From positions 21,142,001 to 21,206,000 of the forward strand of contig OU612065.1 in the NCBI GenBank assembly GCA_914767715.1: a DNA stretch of 64,000 nt, written 5' to 3'. A program made the position numbers and the translations under genes. The notes under the pieces were generated by a model. It was given only the letters and a program-made list of their open reading frames with translations, did not search any database and had not been told where the DNA came from. Below are positions 52,714-63,456 of this stretch, piece after piece. The stretch is from Membranipora membranacea (Eukaryota; Bryozoa; Gymnolaemata; Cheilostomatida; Membraniporidae). The number at the start of each line of letters is the position of its first letter. The stretch's first letter is position 1.

Positions 52714-52779
52714 CTTTGTGTGAAGACACCAGTTGTCTAAGAGGTCGGGGTAATTTGTGTCCAGCCATCTATCCAGCAT
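52714..52779 (-). CDS. Candidate first coding exon, MLDRWLDTNYPDLLDNWCLH
   Basis: An ATG just after an in-frame TAG opens 22 codons ending at a strong donor (ACAAAG|GTAAGT), phase 0. Other possible minus-strand exons downstream: 52170 to about 52257 (ends DDDSYKLLYYDPSTKL|GTGAGT), 50857-50814, 49899-49847 and 48962-48898. Their phases do not chain into one gene. The protein is not recognised. Confidence 0.25.
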
Positions 52780-53551
52780 CTTCTAGCTGAAGCTTTGATT
52801 GCTTCACTTGGCCATAAATGTGAGGAATGTGCTACAACAGAAAGCCGTCCGATTGTTGATATTTTGGAATCATTTATCACCACCTGTTGTTCAACGCAAT
52901 TCAATGTTTGCATACAGAAACACATTCATGGTTTCATGAAGTTATGGTACTTGATAAATGTGGATTCATATCATTTACATTTATGTCATGTAGTAAGGAT
53001 AGGATTTTTAGTGTATAGTGCCAAAGTCTGATAAGAGAAGAATTAATGCCAGAAGAAAATGCAAACTAGGGAGATTTATTTGCTGAAGTTTATCGATCAA
53101 TGTAGGTTAGAGACACAAGTATAAAATACACAGTTTTTTCTTGATACAGTTCCCACGCAAAACAAGAAAATTATTAGGATCAGAGATTTACTAGCGAAGT
53201 CTCAATGTGTAAATGGTTAAATAATGCGACAAAAAGAGAAACTGCAAAATCTATAAAATGAAGTAATGAAATATAAATGGTAAATTGAAATAGTAAAATA
53301 TAATTAGCAAAATATAATAATAGACAATAATTAATAAAAAAAAATGATGAAATACATTCAATTATTTATAGTGATAAAAAAAGAATTGATCGATTGAAAT
53401 AAACAAATGTAGATATAAAAATGCAACTTTAATGTGCTTGCAGCATATGTTTGTAATATACAGTTAATGAGAAGAAAGGCTTTGGTTCTGAGCATCTGGA
53501 GATCTAAAGCTCATAGCAAAGATTCTGATCAATAGCCTGGTCTTCAATTTA

Positions 53552-54519
53552 TTATGGATCTCTGGCTAATACAGTGACAGTACTTGTTTGGCATTCATAA
53601 TTTGTATGCATTTTCAACTCCATCTTATCAGAGATAACAGTCACAGAAATGTTTCCACCCTGATGTGATGCCTGCAATGCTTTGCTCTCCTCTTTGGCAA
53701 CAAAATCTAGTGTCTCTTTTTGAGACAAAGCTTCTTTTTGGTCAGTGATGTGAACATCATGCGCGTACTCTGAAACATGAGAAATAGGAGTAAGGCTTTG
53801 GTTGTCAGAGAGCACATACTGGTTTTCCTTTTGCTCCTTGTGATGTTTTCGCTGTGATAAGGAGAACTGTGGTGTGAGATTGGGTAGTATATTCGCAGGT
53901 TTACCATGTACTAGCACTGGTGTTTTTGCTGATTGGTCACTATGGCCCAACACCTCGACATAGTAAGGTTCATTTTGCTGGTTGACAGATGGTTTAAAAT
54001 CATATTCTAAGGCTTCAGGGATCGAGAGAAAACTGGGATTATCACAATATGGTGACATATCTTCATTTCGCATATTTAGCTGTCGAGTAGTTTGGAGGGA
54101 CAGGCGTGGTCTTGGACAGGGTGGAGTTGTCTGAAGCCTGTTATTTATTGACCCTTGGTCTTCTTCATTATAAGACCCACTTTGGTCATCTTGCTTGTCA
54201 ATCTTTGGGAGTGACAGTTTTGGTCTGGGACGGGGTGGTGCCATAGGAGGTCTTTCATCTTTTATTGTTGATGTTATCACTCCTTCCTTGTAATATTCAC
54301 GAACGTCGGCATAGGAGTAATAATCTGATTCTGAGGCACCACTCTGAGCTCGATGTACCTGCACTGTGGGTTCTCTGCACTGTGGCGGAGGTGGAAGTGG
54401 CCTGTCTTTAAAGATTCTAACACGGTCAGATCTTTCTTCACTTGTTTTAGCTCTGCTCTCTTCAATGCCAGTTAGTCCTTCATCTTCTGCATCCCTGTTA
54501 TATGAGCTGAGCTCTACTT
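53552..54519 (-). CDS. Receptor exon 6: proline- and tyrosine-rich cytoplasmic tail
   Basis: A 968-nt final exon. It holds a polyproline run (RPLPPPPQ); two related class-type SH3 ligands (APPRPRPKLSLP and TPPCPRPRLSL); and tyrosine motifs SDYYSYADVREYY, SPYCDNPSF, EPYYVEVLG and NQYVLSDN, of the sort bound by SH2 domains once phosphorylated. It ends ARDP then TAA. The likely role is a phosphotyrosine and SH3 scaffold; no kinase or phosphatase domain is present. An AATAAA overlaps the stop codon (53553-53548), probably by chance. Confidence 0.8.
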
Positions 54520-57500
54520 CTGAAAACATTAACAAGAGTTGGAACTTTGTCATCTATTGTGTGGTCTTGTATTTTTAGTCAACACTCAGCAGCAAATAAG
54601 GGTGTTGACAACATATTGTATGTTTAGTGTTTTCAGGTGGAGAATTTCGAATGCACTTAATTTTACAACAATTAGCGCCTAATACTAGGATGAAATATAA
54701 ACAACATGCACAAAACTCTCGCTCCATCTTATTTCTGGTGATTGAATTAGACCAATAGGAGCAGAATATTGAGTCAAGAGAATTTACATCAGGTTTTACT
54801 CGTTATTAGCAGTTATCTTCTCAATCAGTATGGGAGGACAAATCAGTCAAAAAAGTACACACATTTGTCACTTGTAAGGTTTATCTTCATAATGACCAAC
54901 TCTTTTAGGATGAAACGAGATTTATTAGGTAGGTCAATTACATGCAGACATCGCAACAAAAATATCTTCACATTACCTTTCTATTTAGCTTTGGCCTTTC
55001 ATTACTATCGCCACATATCAAGTTGGAATTTATATTCTTGATAGATATTCAAAACGCTTTGTTGGTATCATAAACATATAAACCGTATTGGTTGGCATTC
55101 ATGTTAACATATAAAATGACAAATTTATTGGAACCTACCTTCAATGGCATTGACCGAGTGGGAGTGAATTCTGTGAGTCCTCTGAGTTGTGTTATTTAAA
55201 GTTCGTTTTTTCATCTTTATAGAGCGGAGGCAGAAAACAGTTAAAGATATTCCCAATAAACAAAATATCACTGCGCCTACAGTACTCCCAACTATTAGAC
55301 CTGAAAAATTAATATGTTACGGTAAACTCTTTGACCACAGGCCATATGTACATTGATATTACTACTAGCCGTTCTATTAATTATCAGTTTGCGGTTCTTG
55401 AAGCTGCGCAAAAGCAGTATTGAATTTTTAACCATGCCATCACTGTGTTTCCATTTCGGGGTTGTGGGAACCACCTGAGAAGATCAAAGACTGCAGAGCA
55501 TAAAAAATAGAAAGGATTGAAACACCACTGGCCACTTGTCAGGAGAAATTATAGCATATAGCCCAAATAAAATAGTGAATCAGTTAATTCACATTAATAT
55601 ACAGGATCAAATCAGATATACTACTCTCACCTGTGTCTGGAGAGCCATTGTGTAGAGAGCCATTATGAGATACTGTCTTGCTATCATCATAGAAAACACT
55701 GACTGCAAAAATATCGTCAATAATCATAACTGCAAAAATATCGTCAATAATCATAACTTCGATAACTTGATGATCACTTAAGAATTTTCAACAGCAAACG
55801 ACAAACTTTTACAAAACTTCCTAATAGCATAAAACATACTAGCATAATAGCATAAAGTGTTACAGGTTAGAAATGAACACCTATAAATGATCATGCTAGA
55901 GTAAACAACCATATTTATGTGCATATTTAAAATGAATAGTTTGTGCAATGAAGATGTGAATTCTTATAGGTAATTTCACTTAAATTCTCCCTGAATTATG
56001 TATTTTAACAGAAATTCAAAGGGAGATAACTTCCAAGAACCATCACCTACTATTATATTTGAGGATGATTAGACTGTCTTCACTATCCAGAGCATACAGA
56101 TCTCTTCTTCCAGTTTGATAATCAGCCAACACTGGCACAAGCATCCGTTTCTGACCACACTCGGCGTGATTGCAGGGCAAAGTTGTCATTCCCTCTACTA
56201 CCATGGTGTGGTCCCCGGTATTTGTGTTGAGCAGAAGCAACTCAGTGTTTGTGGTTTTTCACAGTAGTGCGGCCTCACCTATACCTACAGCTTGCGAAAT
56301 AGTACCAGGATTCTCTCTCAGAGGCACAGGAGTAACCTCCGATCTCAAGAAGTCCACCTTATTGACTGTAACATTTTCGATACCTTGAATTGTGTATGCA
56401 TGTGAGAAATTATTGTTAAATGTCATAGCATGAATGTTTCCAAAAGAACTGTTGAGTTGAAATGCTGTAGTTGAGAAGTTGTCAGAGAGGTCAACTTGGT
56501 AGATTGTTGAACCGGCAGTGTAATAGGCAAGATTTTTAGCATAATCTACAGCAGTTGATCCGAAAGTAACCGATGTAAGCTGGTTGCAGTTTAGAATTGA
56601 CTGATTAAGTTGGTTGTTGCAGAAAGATCCGGGTAGGTTGACTGTTTTGTTGTCTTTGGTTCCTGTGGAATAAACTTTCACCGCCGTTTGTTCACGAACA
56701 AGGAAAGTTTCCTTGTTTATCTGCTGGAAGCTCTTGATGATTTCATCCGTCCTCAAGATCTGCTTCGATTTTCGCTGTGATTTGTTCCAGGTGTAAATTC
56801 TCTTTCCCTGTGAGTAATGGAAATTGCCATCAAAACTCCTGTCAGGCTGAATTGCGTCCACTTGCTCCAATTCAGTCACGTTAGCATACAGGTCATTGTA
56901 AACTTTCATGTGCAGAGTCATTCTGCCAAGAAGAAAAAAATTACTGCTATATTGCCAATTCAAATGGAAAGTGGAAAGCTCGTCATCCCTTCACAACTTA
57001 GTTGTGCCAAAATTGAATCGTGATTTATGGTTGGGTTTGGTATACTGACAAAGTAATGACACCCATGTCCAAATTGCATTTCAAAAACTCGAGAGTACAG
57101 GGCTACTTTGTCTGAGGCAAAGAAAGGAAAGGAAAGCTAATGACCTTTGCCCAACATTAAATATCCTGATGTTCAGCCAATCAGAATTCAGAGTTGCTTC
57201 AACAACCAAGCTGTGAGGAAAGCCTCATTAACCATGAGAAGCCAACTCATAAATACACAAACAATTTTAATCTAAAAAATCCATTTCTTACAAAATGGTA
57301 ATTATCCATAAAATTAGAAACAACATTGGCATAATATGATAATAGTCTAACTGAATGATCCTACAGATAAGCTGGAGGAGACACAACCTTACTTTCAGTA
57401 TACAGACAGTATGGATGGAATTGATTGAAAATTATTGTATTCATACTTAAGAGTTTTCTATCCTTCCTTGGTAGCTAGGTACTAATCTAAGGTCTAAGGT

Positions 57501-59086
57501 TGGTTCATACAAATGCAAACAGAACTCGGACTCTTTGGTTTGGGAACATAAGCCAGAATTGTTGAACAGTATTTTTGAACAAACTGGAAACTTAATATTG
57601 ATAATTTTTGACACAGTTTCTCTTTTCTGACTTATGTTTGTCTTGACAAGCTTGCCAAGACAGGCTAGTCTCACTTGTGATTCACTATGTATTCACTATG
57701 TATTCACTATGTATTCACTATGTATTCACTATGTATTCACAATTTCAACCTTTACAAAGACAGATCCTGGGATCAATAAACCTAAAGGGGCGTTATTACT
57801 CTAATAGAAACAGAGGCCATTTTTCTCATTATATAAACCACAATGATTACAAGAGGTTCTGCGATATAAAGGAAAGAGGTAATGCAGTGAGAGGATACAT
57901 TTGGTGTTTCTGTTCCAGTTCCATCAGCATGAATAAACGATCAATAAAATAATAAATTTCTCATACACATAGATACAGCATGTTGATAGTTTCTGAAAGT
58001 AATTTACCTTGAGACACCAGTAGTCAATGCAGATGTATAAGTAAGTTTATTGTTGGTGGCTTTACCAGCTATTCCACACCATGTCATTAACAGCAACTAG
58101 AAACAATAAATAATATATATAATTGTTGTTTTTATCATGTTAGTGGTTTGTGCCACATGACCCCTATCATACTAATGATGGCCGTGTTGAACTTTTTTTT
58201 TCTTTCTATGCCCTAAGTTTTATTTGACCACCCTATTTAACGGGCTCCCTTAAGCTCAGGTGGCTTGTGTGGGGTAGAACCTTATACCCTTGCCCGCCTA
58301 CTCTTTTTTCGAAGAGGCAGAGGGGGATCTTTATACAGTTAGACCTCCTGTATTTATTGTCCTGCTCCGAACAGACCTGGCTAGGATTAGTAGCCTGTCC
58401 GTGCCAAATCAGAAACGACTGCCGGCGCCGGGAATCGAACCTGGATCATAAGATCACAAGTCCATACCCTTAACCGTCAGACTACTCCTGACTCCTAACC
58501 TGAACTACGACTGAAAGGAAAAGGAATGTTATCAAAGACTAGATGGAAAAGCCAAACTATTACGTTGGTGAGTTGTAAAAATCTATGAAAATATTTTTAA
58601 ATATTTAAGTACTTGAAATAAATTTCGATTGTTAAATCCTAAATATCTAAATATTTAGGATGTCGCATTTATATTCTTCAACAGTGTTCATGTTGGCATT
58701 GAAAATGTGCAGTAAAATCATGAAAAGTTTTGATTGGTGCCCTTCCCCAATTCCATGCCTTGAATTTGGCCCGAGTGATACATATATCAAATAACAGGTT
58801 TGAAGCTTTATTTTGAGTGGTGCGTCATGATGATAGAGTTGTTTTGAAGCACGAGCTAGCAAGACAGCATGATTCATATATTATTAGACAATGGGGAAAT
58901 AAATGCAGTTGTGTTACCTTTATCTGTGGTGAGTGAAATTTGGAAGATAATAAAAATATAATAATGAAGAAAACAATTTTATTTTTATTTTAGAGACAAT
59001 TTGCTTGACATACCAAAACAGGTGTTTTGCCAATATGGATTTGTAATATATGAATAAGACTTAACTTCTTTGTTCATTCTAGCCAT
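53552..59086 (-). CDS. Single-pass receptor: beta-propeller-like ectodomain, long signalling tail
   Basis: Exons: 59086-59066 (tentative, MARMNKE), 58096-58008, 56922-56051, 55702-55631, 55300-55139, 54519-53552; 2184 nt in one frame. Order: signal peptide (LLLMTWCGIAG); about 310 residues of repeated strand patterns resembling a YWTD-type six-bladed propeller (AVDYAKNLAYYTAGSTIYQVDL is the clearest blade), with many N-glycosylation sequons; a short linker; a transmembrane helix (about 352-376); a basic stop-transfer KMKKR; and a roughly 350-residue cytoplasmic tail with SH3- and SH2-type motifs. Codon 258 is an in-frame TGA (56259-56261) that breaks the ectodomain. All splice phases otherwise agree. 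Propeller assignment is inference from pattern. No enzyme domain is visible and I do not recognise an ortholog. Exon 1 is the weakest part. Confidence 0.7.
55139..55300 (-). CDS. Receptor exon 5: transmembrane helix
   Basis: Encodes GLIVGSTVGAVIFCLLGISL then TVFCLRSIKMKKR, one hydrophobic span followed by a basic stop-transfer sequence. This fixes the topology with the tail exon inside the cell. Splice phases agree on both sides. Confidence 0.85.
55631..55702 (-). CDS. Receptor exon 4: juxtamembrane linker with duplicated acceptor
   Basis: A 72-nt exon encoding SVFYDDSKTVSHNG and SLHNGSPDT, a Ser/Asn-rich linker just outside the membrane. The sequence around its 3' splice site is tandemly duplicated, so a second in-frame acceptor lies 27 nt upstream (exon start 55729). 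Confidence 0.75.
55702..55756. repeat. 27-bp duplication spanning a 3' splice site
   Basis: Two exact copies of a 27-bp unit (plus strand actgcaaaaatatcgtcaat plus aatcata). Each contains a usable minus-strand acceptor tttttgcag for receptor exon 4. Confidence 0.9.
56051..56922 (-). CDS. Receptor exon 3: ectodomain with in-frame TGA
   Basis: An 872-nt exon bounded by ttggcag and A|GTAGGT. It is open from the first base to TGA at 56259-56261 and open again in the same frame to the donor. Both ends fit their neighbours in phase. Coding character continues after the TGA (KTTNTELLLLNTNTGDH, then MTTLPCNHAECGQKRMLVP). Sequons include NVT, NKS, NKT, NQS, NFS and NSS. Confidence 0.75.
57639..57668. 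repeat. Palindrome CTAGCCTGTCTTG, copy 2
   Basis: Same centre CAAGCTTG and the full right arm (CAAGACAGGCTAG); the left arm is cut after 12 bases. In receptor intron 2. Confidence 0.75.
57681..57740. repeat. 11-bp minisatellite, TTCACTATGTA
   Basis: Five and a half exact copies in receptor intron 2, 13 bp after the palindrome arm ending 57668. Confidence 0.9.
58192..58497 (-). mobile_element. tRNA-derived SINE with A-rich tail
   Basis: The minus strand carries an A box-like TAGTCTGACGG and a B box GGTTCGATTCC in a tRNA-like head, a roughly 200-bp body, and an A-rich 3' end (T run at 58193-58201 on the plus strand). It lies in receptor intron 1. Flanking TGAAC may be a short target repeat. 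Confidence 0.75.
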
Positions 59087-59199
59087 GTGGCCTCTTGTTG
59101 ATATTGGAGGGAGAAGCATCCCTAAACACCCAGTCAGAGCATCTCACTTTTGTCGGAGGAAAAAATATGTGCGAATTACAAAACTGTGATGAGGCCTAC

Positions 59200-59313
59200 C
59201 TGGATGATGTTTGCTGCCTTTCGTACCATTACGCTTATTGTGACTGTCAATCAAGTCAAATACAGAAAAGCCTGTCGCCTCTTTATTGTAGTATATGTAA
59301 TAATCACGACAAT
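59200..59313 (-). CDS. Candidate unassigned exon between the two receptor-like genes
   Basis: Acceptor ctgcag and donor CCAG|GTAGGC enclose 37 open codons, CRDYYIYYNKEATGFSVFDL and more, with blade-like strand pattern. The other two frames are closed. It starts and ends in phase 1, which fits neither the 60.5 kb exon's best donor nor the 58.1 kb exon, so I leave it unassigned. It could belong to an alternative or decayed transcript. Confidence 0.3.
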
Positions 59314-59849
59314 CTGCAGTTCCTCAAAATACTCTGACAATGGAATCCATCAGCGTTTTATACCACCTATATAGGCATAATCCTTATGTTTGAGCCACCA
59401 CAACTCTGCTCATTTTTTGCTATAAAGCCCTTAAATAATCCCTATGTATATGATGTTCGAATTAAAATGAGGAACTCTGATTGGGCCTAGCTCAGCTTCA
59501 CTGCCATGCTTTTACATTAAACATAAAAGTTTGTGTAAAGGTCTATGACTTTTGTATAATTATGTCGCTACTTCAATTAGAAATAAATAACTACGGATAC
59601 CATGGCTTCTGTTGAGAGAGGATATGATCGATATGAGGCCATACTCTCCGGAGGATAAGCGATTGGTCCTCAAACTTATTACTAATAGAACAATGTCAGT
59701 AGGATGGGTATGTTTCAAACGAAGGAGTTTGAATATATGTGATATATGTGATTTGAGAGGAGTTGTGAGTTTCAATTGTTGGTATTTCTTTGGTCGGTAG
59801 AAGTTGCTCTTGGTGTTGTGGAATGTGAAAAGGGAGAATCAATCCCTGA

Positions 59850-60113
59850 TGGTCAAAACACACTCAGAGGTTGCAACCTCAGAGGTTTGCACAACGTCAC
59901 CATTGTTAACATATATGCTGACAGCAGCCTCAGCTGATCCTCAGGTGTTTGATCAGCGGTCGCAACCTCAAAGTTCAGAGCGGTTTGCATGACGTCACAT
60001 TTCTAACATATAAGCCTCAGCTGATCCTCAGCTGATCCTCAGAGGATTAATGTGAATATAAAAACTCATTGAGGATCCGCTAAGGTTGCAACCTCTCCAG
60101 TGTGTTTAGACCA
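59850..60113. mobile_element. 264-bp MITE with TGGTCAAAACACACT ends
   Basis: The left end TGGTCAAAACACACT plus AGGTTGCAACCTC is mirrored by AGGTTGCAACCT plus AGTGTGTTTAGACCA at the right. The interior is rich in cagctgatcctca repeats. No clear target duplication. It lies between the two receptor-like genes. Confidence 0.65.
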
Positions 60114-60241
60114 TTAAACCACTGCTGACACAGCTGGGCGTTGCCATCAGTGCCACCAGTCAAAAATTTAACAACTCTCTATTTAAATTTTTGACAGGTG
60201 GCTAAGCTGGGCAAAACCCAGCTGTGGCAGCAGTGGTTTAA
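60114..60241. mobile_element. 128-bp foldback with TTAA ends
   Basis: TTAA-ACCACTGCTG at the left and CAGCAGTGGT-TTAA at the right. Nearly the whole length pairs (inner arms CCACCAGTCAAAAATTTA and complement). TTAA is the piggyBac-type target. It directly abuts the 264-bp MITE. Confidence 0.6.
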
Positions 60242-60471
60242 GATGCGTGCGGGATTCTAATCCGAGACTCTTCACTTGATACCTGAGATTTGATCAATTA
60301 CACAATCAAAGGATCTTAGTTATCTCATATGGAAACAATACAGAAAATATCGCAGAATACAATTTTGTGAGGAGGAGTAACTCTATGTCAATAAAATAAT
60401 ATTAATGAAAGCTTGTTCAATGAAAGAATCTTTATCATCGGCTAACATGATTTAAAAAAAAAAATTATATT

Positions 60472-63456
60472 TCAGCCATGAAGGTACCAAGCATCTCTTG
60501 TACAGGAGTCTATGGCAGAAAGCCGCAGTTTTGGAAACCTGCTTCCGAAAGCACAGACTACACTCTTTTTTCCTCCACCTGTAAAGAGAATAAGCAACAT
60601 ATTATAAATGATGTTATAAATATATATTCACAAAACTAATCTAAAAAATGAACAAGATTACTATCAAATTATTTAACACAATAAAGTGGTGTCCCTAGAG
60701 TTAAAGGTTGATTAAGATCGGATGTCATATCAAACGCCACATCCCGAAGCATGGGCGGCGAAATATTATTTTCCCTTAATGGCTAGGCCGCAATGTCTGC
60801 GCCAGTTTGTTCTCTGTTTGCAGGCAGGTCCGAGCACCCCTGGGGGCCAACCAAACCCCAGTAGTCGATAGACTGCAGCGGGATTCGAACCCACGACCTT
60901 CATCCCTTGCGTGTTGAAGGACTGGCGCTCTAACCCACTGAGCTACCTCCTACCATACTCCATTTGTTTGAAAAGTGTACGTTAAGTTTTTTACTCGGAA
61001 AGACTGGCACTATTAAAATTATCTTTATATGCATAGCAAGGTCAGAAATAGCCCAGTTCAATTTCGGGTGGTGATCTTTGGGAAAGATAGTCTTCAGATA
61101 ACTTACTGCCATGCTTGATGAGTCTAAAGTTACCGATTCCACGGATGCTCACTAGTTTTCTGCCATAAAGTCTGATTCTTTGAAGCTCAAAAACGTTATC
61201 ATCGCACATTGATACAATTGATAACGGCTTCTCTCGGCTTGGCTGGAAGCACATAAGAAAGAAATTTCATGATGTATGTTTTTTGGTATTTAGTCTTTAC
61301 AGATCATGAGTAAGTTAGTGGGTGGATTTTAATCTGGCTATTAATCTGGTATTAATGCTTTGTATGGTGAACATTGCTTGGCACGATTAAGTCTTTTTGT
61401 GAAAATATGAGATATGAGGCTGGAAATGGGAAAAAAGGGGAGGGCAAAAAGTATTTATCGGTATGGCCAAATGTTCAGTAGTTTGTGAAGTCAAAACAGC
61501 TGAAAATAAGGGAAAAGTCATCATATATTATGCTCTTTACCAGTAGATTACCTTTGCATGGCATCACATCAAGTTTGGTGGATATCAAGAACTTTCCTTC
61601 CATTTAAACTATTCATTAATAATAAAAAATCTTGCCTAATATTTGCTTACCGTTGCGATAACCTTGTAACCAGATGGAGCTGCTGTCAATTGACCTTGAG
61701 AGTAAATGTACTTAAGATAAACACCGTCCAGTATTTTATTATGAATGTGTGTGATGACAAAATATCTGTTCTCACTCTCATCAGGTAGCTCATAGACATC
61801 AAATATTGCAAATTCATCTTCATGCTCTAAAACAAGAGTCATTAAAGAAGGGTAAGGACTTACTGTAAAATAATACAAATTTATGCCCTAGTATGAAAGC
61901 TTTTCCTCTATGGATAACATCACTAGCTTACATTCATGCATGGTGGTTGGTTGTCTACTTGTCGACCTAGTCTTTTATATTACATGGGATTAGAAATTTA
62001 CCAACAATTTACTCCTGTAAGCCTAGAAAACAAAATGACCAAATGAGCAAACTAAGAAAAGTTGATCAATGAGTCAATGATCAATGAGTCTTGGCAATCT
62101 TAAGGTAGTCTGTAGTAAAAATGAATCCTCAAAAATTATTCTATTTACCATATCTCTGATCATGTGTTCTTGTTAACAATATTAACTCTTTGGATACTTC
62201 ATCAAAGGCAGCGGCGTCTGCAGAATAATCACCATCCCATTTTCGCAACTTCCGGTAACTCGTTACTCTTTCTTCCCTTATCCTTAGTTTGGGGCAGGCA
62301 TCAGAGAGAGCTGTCAGAGAATAGAACCAATGCAATATATGTGACTGAAAGTGTGAGACCAACACTGTCGAACTTGTATCTTACACCCCTTAGAATGGCA
62401 GTCTTCAATAAAAGGCTCCTTGAAGTTTGATCAATAAGTTGTTCATATTTTGAAATCGGCAGCAGAACAAAAAGTTAACCAGCCACATTCATTAATACCT
62501 GAATGCAGATTAGGTTGATCATGCACCAACAAATTTTTATCAAATCTTATAAAAGCAGGGCAATTTGGGTTTTGTAGCAAAAGCTAACAACGGCATGGGC
62601 ATGGCTTCTGCTTACAAAAATGTAATGTTTACCGTAAGTAAGTAAAATTCATTTTTAGCCAACCAAAAAAAACTGCTTATATCAGTTCGTTTCATAATCA
62701 ACTATCCATATGCAACGGACCCAATTTGAGAGCAAGACTAGAATAGATGGTGAAACTGATACCAACATTGTCGCACTGCACTGCAGGTCCTTTCAGATTG
62801 AAGAGCTTCAATCATGTTTAAACCAATCGGTGATGAAGCCATTGGTAATTTTTTTACTTTAATCTGTATATCACTAACCTTTTTTGTGAGCTAGTGGATT
62901 ACGCGTGATTGACCCTATTTAACAAAGAATTCCTGCACTTATGACAAGGAGTAAGTGGCTTGACTCATAGAAGCATAGGCTATAGCTAGCATAATAACAG
63001 AGCTACTTATTTTTGTTATAAGCTCTATAACAACGGGCAATGAATGTTGATCATGTGCTCCCATTGGGCTGGCTTTTGATGATTATAACTGCATCCTGAG
63101 CTATTTCTCAATCTCCCAAACATCTTACATTTTTGCAACCCTTTTTTGTCATGTCTGTCTCTCCTCATTTCTATCTTGCATGGTTTGCTGAGGCTACACC
63201 AATCCGAACACTTGCTGTACACCTCAAAAACTCACAAGCTTAATGTGAAGACCATGATGTGGCATTACTAAGTAACTGGAAATCAATATATGCAGCCTAT
63301 AAGCCTGTTTCCTCAGATTCACACTAGCTTCTAACTATTTACATGCAGTCTAATATCAAGACAGATCCCCATAACTATAACTTCCTGCATTCAATGAGGT
63401 AAATGCTTACCTAATATTGCTATATAGTAAAGAAGAAATTCTCTCTCAATAGACAT
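60472..63456 (-). CDS. Secreted protein related in style to the neighbouring receptor ectodomain
   Basis: Exons 63456-63411, 62310-62149, 61826-61651, 61242-61107 and 60578-60472, all with AG/GT borders and matching phases, give 208 residues. A signal peptide (MSIEREFLLYYIAILA) precedes LSDACPKLRIREE, then about four blade-like strand groups (KELILLTRTH, FAIFDVYEL, NRYFVITHIH, KPLSIVSMCDD, KKSVVCAFGS). No membrane segment is seen. The last exon ends DAWYLHG then TGA, but this could be read-through past a donor (GCTTG|GTACCT), so the gene may continue. It lies head-to-tail upstream of the receptor gene and may be a truncated paralog. Function unknown. Confidence 0.6.
60815..60956 (-). mobile_element. 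tRNA-derived SINE, second family, copy 2
   Basis: Minus strand: A box TAGCTCAGTGGG, B box GGGTTCGAATCCC, same tail as the 36.8 kb copy. It lies between exons 4 and 5 of the secreted gene, about 150 bp from the exon 4 donor. Confidence 0.7.

Larger units (their letters stand above)
48300..53540 (-). other. Region with scattered possible exons, no assembled gene
   Basis: Downstream of the receptor gene, minus strand. Apart from the fragments listed separately I see no long open frame, poly(A)-linked structure or strong repeat. It may hold a poorly resolved gene of very small exons, or decayed sequence. Confidence 0.3.

Noticed and set aside
52714-52779. N-terminus of a GAF-type cyclic nucleotide phosphodiesterase
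   Set aside because: WLDTNYPDLLDNW loosely resembles that family's start, but no GAF or catalytic exon follows anywhere downstream.
57677-57952. Plus-strand frame reading repeated HYVFTMYS
   Set aside because: It is the translation of the 11-bp minisatellite, in an intron of the opposite-strand gene.
58647-58877. Minus-strand frame in receptor intron 1
   Set aside because: No fitting acceptor or donor in phase, low-complexity composition, no blade-like pattern.
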